In this document: piece after piece, positions 57,908 through 64,000 of the stretch
Position numbering within the stretch: the first letter of the stretch is position 1
Layout of the letters: each line of letters begins with the position of its first letter
Source: Rubrivivax sp.
GTDB taxonomy: Bacteria; Pseudomonadota; Gammaproteobacteria; Burkholderiales; Burkholderiaceae_C
Length of the DNA: 64,000 bases
Assembly: GCA_016789955.1 (NCBI GenBank)
Contig: JAEUPB010000043.1
Span: forward strand, 23,665-87,664
Direction of reading: 5' to 3'
Translations under genes and position numbers: made by a program
The notes under the pieces: model-generated
Seen by the model: the letters and a program-made list of their open reading frames with translations, nothing else
Told to the model about the DNA's origin: nothing
Databases searched by the model: none

Positions 57908-58489
57908 ATGGAACACAAGCTGCCTGAACTGCCGTATCCCATCGACTCGCTGGCGCCGCACTACAGCCGCGAGACGCTCGAGTTCCACCACGGCAAGCAC
58001 CACAACGCCTACGTGGTGAACCTGAACAACCTGCAGAAGGGCACTGAGTTCGAGTCGATGTCGCTCGAGGACATCGTCAGGAAGTCGTCCGGCGGTGTCT
58101 ACAACAACGCCGCGCAGATCTGGAACCACACGTTCTTCTGGAACTGCATGAAGCCCGCCGGCGGTGGCGAGCCCACCGGCGCGCTGGCCGCCGCGATCAA
58201 CGCGAAGTGGGGCAGCTACGCCGCCTTCCGCGAGGCCTTCGTCAAGAGCGCCGTGGGCAACTTCGGCTCGGGCTGGACGTGGCTCGTGAAGAAGGCCGAC
58301 GGGTCGGTCGACATCGTCAACACCGGTGCCGCCGGCACGCCGCTGACGACCGCCGACAAGGCGCTACTGACCGTCGACGTGTGGGAGCACGCCTACTACA
58401 TCGACTACCGCAACCTGCGCCAGAAGTTCGTCGAGACGTTCCTCGACAAGCTGGTGAACTGGTCGTTCGCCGAGAAGAACTTCGCCTGA
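57908..58489 (+). CDS. sodB: iron superoxide dismutase
   Basis: Cytosolic Fe-type superoxide dismutase, 193 aa, which converts superoxide to H2O2 and O2. The metal ligands are His27 ([14 protein letters not shown]), His in [10 protein letters not shown], and Asp and His in [13 protein letters not shown]. The gap-free length and the [10 protein letters not shown] region favour the Fe over the Mn form. It is probably monocistronic. Confidence 0.96.
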   Translation: MEHKLPELPYPIDSLAPHYSRETLEFHHGKHHNAYVVNLNNLQKGTEFESMSLEDIVRKSSGGVYNNAAQIWNHTFFWNCMKPAGGGEPTGALAAAINAKWGSYAAFREAFVKSAVGNFGSGWTWLVKKADGSVDIVNTGAAGTPLTTADKALLTVDVWEHAYYIDYRNLRQKFVETFLDKLVNWSFAEKNFA

Positions 58490-58508
58490 AGCCGCGAACG
58501 AAGCGGCT
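58490..58508 (+). terminator. hairpin right after sodB
   Basis: A 6-bp stem (AGCCGC/GCGGCT) with a 7-base loop starts at the base after the sodB stop. It has no T run, so it is a weak candidate. Confidence 0.3.
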
Positions 58509-58595
58509 GCGCGCCCCGAGCTCGCCCCGGCGCATCTCGCGGCAAGGCCTTTCGGCTGCGATGCTCGCCGCCGCCTCGGGCCGCCGGCGACGCTT

Positions 58596-58618
58596 CCTTC
58601 GGCCTTCGGGGCCGAAGG
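58596..58618. terminator. hairpin between sodB and the DUF192 gene
   Basis: A perfect 9-bp stem (CCTTCGGCC/GGCCGAAGG) with a 5-base loop lies directly after the stop of the minus-strand DUF192 gene, between convergent genes. It may end both transcripts. Confidence 0.5.
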
Positions 58619-59212
58619 CTACTTCGCTGCTGCGAACGGCTTGCCGGCGAGCTTGAAGCCGGCCTTGATGCCGCGCTTGTCGAACCAGCCCTGAGGCATC
58701 TCGAGGGCGAAGCGCACGGGCGCCTTGGCGCAGTGCGAGCGCTCGTCCAGCGGCTTCATGTCGGCGATGTTGACGATGGTGCCGTCGTCGGCGATGAAGG
58801 CGATGCTCAGCGGCACCAGCGTGTTCTTCATCCAGAAGCAGCGCTGGCTCTTGTCGTCGTTGACGAACAGCATCCCCTCGTTGCCGTTCATCTCCTTCCT
58901 GAACATCATGCCGGTGGCCTGCTGCTCGGGCGTCAGCGCGAGTTCGGCCTTGATGGTGTGCATGCCTGCGCGCAGGTCCGTCGTGGGCAGGCGCGGCTGA
59001 GCGGCGGTCTGTGCCCGCGCCGAGTGCAGGGGCATCAGCAACGCGGCCAGGAGCGCGGCCAGCCAAGCGGCGGCCGCAGCGGCCGGTCGAGCGGCGGCCG
59101 GAGGGGCGGCAGCGGATTCGGCAGCGGGTGCGGCAGCGGGTGCAGCCGCAGCGGCGCGGTGGCGGAGGCTACGGGAGGAACGGGGGGAACGGGGCTGGTT
59201 GACATGCATCAT
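58619..59212 (-). CDS. DUF192 family exported protein
   Basis: A 197-aa protein with an unusually long Ala-rich N-terminus (AAAAPAAAPAAESAAAPP) before a hydrophobic signal helix ending LHSARA. The DUF192 domain follows (about 85-190): LALTPEQQATGMMFRKEM, CFWMKNTLVPLSIAFI and VRFALEMPQGWFDKRGI. The family is of unknown function, exported, and common in proteobacteria. The start is ATG at 59212 or the adjacent ATG at 59209. It is divergent from ccoI. Confidence 0.85.
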   Translation of the reverse strand: MMHVNQPRSPRSSRSLRHRAAAAAPAAAPAAESAAAPPAAARPAAAAAAWLAALLAALLMPLHSARAQTAAQPRLPTTDLRAGMHTIKAELALTPEQQATGMMFRKEMNGNEGMLFVNDDKSQRCFWMKNTLVPLSIAFIADDGTIVNIADMKPLDERSHCAKAPVRFALEMPQGWFDKRGIKAGFKLAGKPFAAAK

Positions 59213-59293
59213 GAGGCTCTGGGCAAGGGCAGCATAGATTCTCAGGTCGGCGTGAAAGGGCCTGCGCAGCAGGAGCCCGACGTCGGCTTGCCG

Positions 59294-61657
59294 ATGAACG
59301 CCGCCACCCTCCTTGCCGACGACAACCTGGCGCTCGCGCGTGCCGCGGCGCCGCGCGGCGCGCTCGTGGACGACGCCGCTGCGGTGCTCGACGACCCGCT
59401 CGAGGTGGCACGCTTCACGCGCTGGGTTGCCGCGAGCGACGGCGCTCGCCTGGGCGAATCGAGCCTGCAATTGGCCGGCCTGCATTGCGCCGCCTGCGCC
59501 GGCATCATCGAAGCGGCGCTCGCCGCCGTTCCCGGCGTCCGCGAAGCGCGCGTTGCCGCGGCGAGCGAGCGCGCCACGGTGCTGTGGGAGCCCGAGCGCA
59601 CCCAGCCTTCGCGCCTCGTCGCGGCCGTGCGCCGGGCCGGCTACGACGCCGTTCCTGACGCCGCCGCGCCGGCGCGCGCGCTGCGCCAGCGCGAAGCGCG
59701 GCTGGCGTTGTGGCGCCTCTTCGTGGCCGCCTTCTGCGCGATGCAGGTGATGATGCTCGCGGCGCCGGCCTACGTGGCTGCCCCGGGTGAACTCGGCGCC
59801 GACATGCGCCGCCTGCTCGACTGGGGAAGCTGGCTCCTCACGCTGCCGGTGCTCGCGTTTGCCTGCCGGCCGTTCTTCGCCGGCGCCTGGCGCAGCCTAA
59901 GCGCGCGGCGCATCGGCATGGACGTGCCGGTGGCGCTGGGCATCGCGGTCACCTTCATCGCCAGCAGCGGCGCGGCGTTCGATCCGGGCGGCGTCTTCGG
60001 CAGCGAGGTCTACTTCGATTCGCTGACGATGTTCGTCGCCTTCCTGCTCGCGGCGCGCTGGCTCGAGCTGCGCGCGCGCCACCGCGCCGCCGACGAACTG
60101 GAAGCGACGCTGGCCCGCCTGCCCGAGACCGCCGAGCGGGTGCTCGAAGGCGAGGCCGACGACGGGCGCGCCGAGACGGTGAGCGTCTTGAGGCTGCACC
60201 AGGGCGACCGCGTGCGCGTGGCGCTCGGCGACGCGTTCCCCGCCGACGGCACGTTGCTCGCCGGGAGCACGCAATGCGACGAGTCGCTGCTCAGCGGCGA
60301 ATCGCAGCCGGTGCCGAAGGCCGTCGGCGATGCCGTCGTCGCCGGCAGCCTCAACCGCGGCGCGCCGGTGCTGATGCGCGTGCTGCGCGCCGGTGCCGAC
60401 ACGCGCCTGGAAGGCATCGTCGCGCTGATGCGCGGCGCGGCCACGCAGCGCCCGGCGCTGGCGCGCGTGGCCGATCGCTTCGCCGCACTGTTTCTGTGGG
60501 CGGTTGTGCTGCTGGCCGCGGGGGGTGCGGCGCTGTGGAGCGTGCTCGACCCTTCGCGCGCGCTGTGGGTGGCGGTGTCGGTGTTGATCGTCACCTGCCC
60601 GTGCGCGCTGTCGCTGGCGGCACCGGCCGCGCTGCTGGCCGCGGCACGCTCGCTGGCGCGCCAGGGCGTGATGGTGCAAAGGCTCGACGCGATCGAGGCG
60701 CTGGCCAAGGCCGGCCAGGTGTTCATCGACAAGACCGGTACGTTGACCGCCGGCGAGCCGGCGCTGGCCGGCGTCGCGCTCACCGCAGCCGGCCGGCGCC
60801 ACTTCGAGGACAGCGAAGCCGCGGCGCTCGCCGCCGCGGCGGCGTTGGCAGCATGGTCCAGCCATCCGCTGTCGCGCTCGCTGGTGCGGGCGGCACTGGC
60901 AACGCCCATGGCGACCCGCGCCGCGGGGGGCACCGCGGCGTTCGAAGGCTTTGCCGAGATGCCGGGGCAGGGCGTGCAGGCGCTCGACTCCGCGGGCCGC
61001 ACCTGGCGCCTGGGCGCCGCGGCCTGGGCCGTGGCGCGCGATGCCGGCCACGCCGCGCGCGCCGACGCGGCCGCGGATTCAGCCACCTGCCTAACGCTCG
61101 AAGGCGTGGCGATGGCCGCCTTCGCTTTCGAGGAGTCGCTGCGTCCCGGCGCCGAAGAGACCGTCGCCGCGCTTCAGGCGCAGGGGGTGCGCGTCACGCT
61201 GCTGTCGGGCGACCGCAGCGAGCGCGCCGGCGCGCTGGCCGCGCGGCTGGGCATCACCGATGTCGTGGCCGGGGCGACGCCGCAGGCCAAGCTCGCCGCG
61301 GTGGCCGCCGCGCAGGCCGAGGGCCGCTGCGTGGCGATGGTCGGCGACGGCATCAACGACGCGCCGGTGCTCGCGCGCGCCGACGTGGCGCTGGCGATGG
61401 GGCAGGGCGCGCTGGCCGCGCGCGTGGAGGCCGGCTTTGTCCTGGCATCGGGCCGTGCCGATGCGCTGCTCGCGGCGCGGCGCACGGCGCAGCGCGCCGT
61501 GCGCATCGTGCACCAGAACCTCGCCTGGGCCGCCGCCTACAACGCCACCTGCGTCCCGCTGGCGCTGGCCGGCTGGCTGCCGCCGTGGGCCGCCGGGCTG
61601 GGCATGGCGGCCAGTTCGCTCGTCGTCGTCGGCAACGCGCTGCGCCTGGGGCGCTGA
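59294..61657 (+). CDS. ccoI: copper-exporting P-type ATPase for cbb3 oxidase assembly
   Basis: Membrane P1B-type ATPase of 787 aa. After about 50 residues comes an HMA metal-binding domain with Cys65 and Cys68 (GLHCAACAG). Membrane helices follow, then the actuator, the transport site Cys435-Pro-Cys437 in TCPCAL, the phosphorylation site Asp479 in DKTGTLT and GDGINDAP. Position beside ccoS and ccoN identifies it as CcoI, which supplies copper for the cbb3 oxidase. The ATG at 59294 gives a typical length; an in-frame ATG at 59204 would add 30 residues and overlap the divergent DUF192 start. Confidence 0.93.
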   Translation: MNAATLLADDNLALARAAAPRGALVDDAAAVLDDPLEVARFTRWVAASDGARLGESSLQLAGLHCAACAGIIEAALAAVPGVREARVAAASERATVLWEPERTQPSRLVAAVRRAGYDAVPDAAAPARALRQREARLALWRLFVAAFCAMQVMMLAAPAYVAAPGELGADMRRLLDWGSWLLTLPVLAFACRPFFAGAWRSLSARRIGMDVPVALGIAVTFIASSGAAFDPGGVFGSEVYFDSLTMFVAFLLAARWLELRARHRAADELEATLARLPETAERVLEGEADDGRAETVSVLRLHQGDRVRVALGDAFPADGTLLAGSTQCDESLLSGESQPVPKAVGDAVVAGSLNRGAPVLMRVLRAGADTRLEGIVALMRGAATQRPALARVADRFAALFLWAVVLLAAGGAALWSVLDPSRALWVAVSVLIVTCPCALSLAAPAALLAAARSLARQGVMVQRLDAIEALAKAGQVFIDKTGTLTAGEPALAGVALTAAGRRHFEDSEAAALAAAAALAAWSSHPLSRSLVRAALATPMATRAAGGTAAFEGFAEMPGQGVQALDSAGRTWRLGAAAWAVARDAGHAARADAAADSATCLTLEGVAMAAFAFEESLRPGAEETVAALQAQGVRVTLLSGDRSERAGALAARLGITDVVAGATPQAKLAAVAAAQAEGRCVAMVGDGINDAPVLARADVALAMGQGALAARVEAGFVLASGRADALLAARRTAQRAVRIVHQNLAWAAAYNATCVPLALAGWLPPWAAGLGMAASSLVVVGNALRLGR

Positions 61658-61695
61658 GCGGTCGAACGAAGACAAGCGCCCAACCGACTCTTCGC

Positions 61696-61833
61696 ATGGA
61701 CATCCTCTACCTGCTGATTCCACTTTCGACGGTGCTGCTGCTGGCGATCGTCGGCGTCTTCGGCTGGGCTGTCTTCCACGGGCAGTTCGACGAACTCGGG
61801 CGCGAGGGCGAGCGCATCCTCGGCGAGGACTGA
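61696..61833 (+). CDS. ccoS: cbb3-type oxidase assembly protein CcoS
   Basis: Tiny membrane protein of 45 aa needed for insertion of haem and copper cofactors into the cbb3 oxidase. One transmembrane helix (LYLLIPLSTVLLLAIVGVFGWAVF) is followed by the typical short tail FDELGREGERIL. It starts 38 bp after ccoI. Confidence 0.93.
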   Translation: MDILYLLIPLSTVLLLAIVGVFGWAVFHGQFDELGREGERILGED

Positions 61834-61884
61834 ACACGCGCGGCGATGCGCTGACGCCGCCCTGACGCCTCGCGGACGGCCTGC

Positions 61885-61926
61885 TTGACTCGGATCAAGC
61901 GATTGACCCTGCCGCCAGCGAAGAAT
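61885..61926 (+). promoter_or_regulatory. FNR/ANR box and candidate -10 upstream of ccoN
   Basis: TTGACTCGGATCAA (61885-61898) matches the FNR/ANR consensus TTGAT-N4-ATCAA with one change. AAGAAT at 61921-61926 is a fair -10. If transcription begins near 61933, the box is centred at -41.5, the class II activation position. The expected result is induction of the cbb3 oxidase at low oxygen. A purine-rich ribosome site (GAGGAGA, 61958-61964) precedes ccoN. Confidence 0.75.
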
Positions 61927-61969
61927 TCGTGTTTGTCGATGCGACAGGCATCGTTGTGAGGAGATCCGG

Positions 61970-63421
61970 ATGGCACAGGAGTCGGTCGCATCGTCTTCGC
62001 CCGCGCGCGAATACAGCGACACCGTCGTACGCCTTTTTTCCCTGGCCGCCGTGCTATGGGGCGTGGTGGGCATGCTGGTGGGCGTCATCATCGCCGCCCA
62101 GCTCACGTGGCCGGAGCTGAACTTCGGCATTCCGTGGTTGAGCTACGGCCGCTTGCGGCCGCTGCACACCAACGCGGTGATCTTCGCCTTCGGCGGCTGC
62201 GCGCTGTTCGCCACCTCGTACCACGTCGTGCAGCGCACCTGCCAGACGCGGTTGTTCCTGCCACAGCTGGCGCTGTTCACCTTCGTCGGCTGGCAGCTCG
62301 TCATCCTGGCCGCGGCGATCACGCTGCCGCTGGGCATGACGCAGGCCAAGGAATATGCCGAACTCGAGTGGCCGATCGACATCCTCATCGCCGTGGTCTG
62401 GGTGTCCTACGCGGTGGTGTTCTTCGGCACCATCGGCACGCGCAAGGTGCGCCACATCTACGTGGCCAACTGGTTCTTCGGCGCCTTCATCATCGCCGTG
62501 GCGCTGCTGCACATCGTCAACAGCGCCGCCATCCCGGTGAGCCTGACGAAGAGCTACAGCGCCTACGCCGGCGTGCAGGACGCGATGGTGCAGTGGTGGT
62601 ACGGCCACAACGCGGTGGGCTTCTTCCTGACCGCCGGCTTCCTGGGGATGATGTACTACTACATCCCCAAGCAGGCCGAGCGCCCGGTGTACTCGTATCG
62701 CCTGTCGATCGTGCACTTCTGGGCCCTGATCTTCACGTACATGTGGGCGGGCCCGCACCACCTGCACTACACGGCGCTGCCCGATTGGGCGCAGTCGATC
62801 GGCATGCTCTTCTCGCTGGTGCTGCTGGCGCCCAGCTGGGGCGGCATGATCAACGGCATCATGACCCTCAGCGGCGCGTGGCACAAACTGCGTGACGACC
62901 CGATCCTGAAGTTCCTGATCGTCAGCCTGTCCTTCTACGGCATGAGCACGTTCGAAGGGCCGATGATGTCGATCAAGACCGTCAACGCGCTCAGCCACTA
63001 CACGGACTGGACCGTCGGCCACGTGCACAGCGGCGCGCTCGGCTGGGTGGGCCTGATCAGCATGGGCTCGCTGTACTACCTGATCCCGCGCCTCTACGGC
63101 CGCAAGCAGATGTTCAGCGTGCGCGCCATCGAGCTGCACTTCTGGATCGCCACCATCGGCATCGTGCTGTACATCGCCGCGATGTGGATCGCCGGCGTCA
63201 TGCAGGGCCTGATGTGGCGCGCCGTCAACGCCGACGGGACGCTCGTCTACACCTTCGTCGAGAGCGTCAAGGCGACCTTCCCGTACTACGTGATCCGCCT
63301 GCTCGGTGGCCTGCTGTACCTGAGCGGCATGCTGATCATGGGCTGGAACGTGGTGATGACGGTTCGCAGCGGCCGCGCCGCCGCGGCGCCGATCCCGCAG
63401 GTGGCTGCTGCCCACGCCTGA
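61970..63421 (+). CDS. ccoN: cbb3-type cytochrome c oxidase subunit I
   Basis: Catalytic subunit of the high-affinity cbb3 terminal oxidase, 483 aa and about 12 transmembrane helices. It binds haem b and the haem b3-CuB centre. Histidine ligands are visible in [46 protein letters not shown] and [12 protein letters not shown]. It is read after ccoI-ccoS and before ccoO, with its own FNR-type promoter. This is the terminal oxidase expected to work under microaerobic conditions. Confidence 0.98.
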   Translation: MAQESVASSSPAREYSDTVVRLFSLAAVLWGVVGMLVGVIIAAQLTWPELNFGIPWLSYGRLRPLHTNAVIFAFGGCALFATSYHVVQRTCQTRLFLPQLALFTFVGWQLVILAAAITLPLGMTQAKEYAELEWPIDILIAVVWVSYAVVFFGTIGTRKVRHIYVANWFFGAFIIAVALLHIVNSAAIPVSLTKSYSAYAGVQDAMVQWWYGHNAVGFFLTAGFLGMMYYYIPKQAERPVYSYRLSIVHFWALIFTYMWAGPHHLHYTALPDWAQSIGMLFSLVLLAPSWGGMINGIMTLSGAWHKLRDDPILKFLIVSLSFYGMSTFEGPMMSIKTVNALSHYTDWTVGHVHSGALGWVGLISMGSLYYLIPRLYGRKQMFSVRAIELHFWIATIGIVLYIAAMWIAGVMQGLMWRAVNADGTLVYTFVESVKATFPYYVIRLLGGLLYLSGMLIMGWNVVMTVRSGRAAAAPIPQVAAAHA

Positions 63422-63449
63422 GCCCAGCCACGCCAAGGAGCGACTAGAG

Positions 63450-64000
63450 ATGGCATCGCATGTGTCGGGTCACGAGAAGATCGAGACCAGCAACTTCCTG
63501 ATGATCGTGCTGATCCTGCTCGCCTGCGCGGTGGGCGGCATCGTCGAGATCGTGCCGCTGTTCTTCCAGCGCTCGACGACGCAGCCGGTCGAGGGCCTGA
63601 AGCCCTACACCGCGCTGCAGCTGGCCGGGCGCGACGTCTACATCCGCGAGGGCTGCTACAACTGCCATTCGCAGATGGTGCGGCCGTTCCGCTCGGAGAC
63701 GCTGCGCTACGGCCCGTTCTCGCTGGCCGGCGAGTTCGTCTACGACCATCCGTTCCAGTGGGGCAGCAAGCGCACCGGCCCCGACCTGCAGCGTGTCGGC
63801 GGCCGCTACAGCGACGAATGGCACCGCGTGCACCTGATCAACCCGCGCGACCTGGTGCCCGAATCGAACATGCCGGCCTACCCGTGGCTGGCCGCGGCCA
63901 CGGTCAACCCGGACGACATGGCGCCGAAGATGAAGGCGCTGCGCACCATCGGCGTGCCGTACAGCGATGAGGACATCGCCGGCGGTGCCGAGGCGGTCAA
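63450..64000 (+). CDS. ccoO: cbb3-type cytochrome c oxidase subunit II (5' part)
   Basis: Mono-haem cytochrome c subunit of the cbb3 oxidase; the window ends after 183 codons of about 200. One N-terminal transmembrane helix is followed by a periplasmic domain with the haem site Cys69-Tyr-Asn-Cys72-His73 ([14 protein letters not shown]). The methionine ligand region ([10 protein letters not shown]) is present. AAGGAG lies 10 bp before the ATG. It passes electrons from CcoP to CcoN. Confidence 0.97.
   Translation, partial: MASHVSGHEKIETSNFLMIVLILLACAVGGIVEIVPLFFQRSTTQPVEGLKPYTALQLAGRDVYIREGCYNCHSQMVRPFRSETLRYGPFSLAGEFVYDHPFQWGSKRTGPDLQRVGGRYSDEWHRVHLINPRDLVPESNMPAYPWLAAATVNPDDMAPKMKALRTIGVPYSDEDIAGGAEAV

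Noticed and set aside
59204-59293. ccoI start at ATG 59204
   Set aside because: Possible, but it would overlap the divergent DUF192 start and add 30 residues with no family match; 59294 preferred, noted as a finding.

Overview
The window is about 64 kb of very GC-rich, densely packed bacterial chromosome. Gene content and order point to a betaproteobacterium of the order Burkholderiales, probably the Leptothrix/Rubrivivax/Piscinibacter group: the end of a nuo operon followed by NUDIX and DUF1178 genes; exbB-exbD-lpxK-Trm112-kdsB-adk in one run; a Bug-type (TctC) binding protein; a protocatechuate 4,5-cleavage operon; and ccoI-ccoS-ccoN-ccoO. I saw no rRNA, tRNA, insertion sequence, prophage or CRISPR array.

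Layout. 1-5755: the end of the complex I operon (nuoJ fragment, nuoK, L, M, N). 5810-6833: a NUDIX hydrolase and a DUF1178 gene that is frameshifted as given. 6853-9939: an FAD-linked oxidase, a DUF2069 membrane protein and a YihY membrane protein. 10132-17543: a two-gene unit made of a giant repeat lipoprotein and a WD40-caspase protein. 17557-29144: seven tightly spaced minus-strand genes. The first three (249, 1048 and 945 aa) are unrecognised helical or coiled-coil proteins; then come deoC, a tandem-domain aldehyde dehydrogenase (ALDH16 type), a cupin and a TctC-type binding protein. 29280-31148: an oversized di-haem peroxidase-like lipoprotein. 31284-34236: two LytS-like kinases and a LytTR regulator, all overlapping. 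34315-40707: two different NTPase/nucleotide-cyclase fusion proteins on either side of an aldo/keto reductase, then a small lipoprotein.

40848-51427 is a catabolic island. A ten-gene minus-strand operon encodes nearly the whole route from 4-hydroxybenzoate through protocatechuate (4,5-cleavage) to pyruvate and oxaloacetate: pobA, ligA, ligB, ligC, ligI, ligJ and the CHA aldolase. It also carries a tannase/feruloyl-esterase gene, a DUF1932 dehydrogenase and a cytosolic binding protein. A LysR gene is divergent. No separate oxalomesaconate tautomerase gene was seen.

51452-56153 (minus strand) holds an SDR dehydrogenase, adk, kdsB, a Trm112-like protein, lpxK, exbD and exbB. 56495-59212 holds xseA, sodB and a DUF192 protein. 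59294-64000 is the high-affinity cbb3 oxidase region: ccoI, ccoS, ccoN and a truncated ccoO. An FNR/ANR box sits at the class II activation distance from a candidate ccoN promoter.

The best candidates for undescribed biology are the three-gene coiled-coil cassette (22374-29144), the repeat-lipoprotein/caspase pair (10132-17543) and the pair of NTPase-cyclase fusions (34315-40259).
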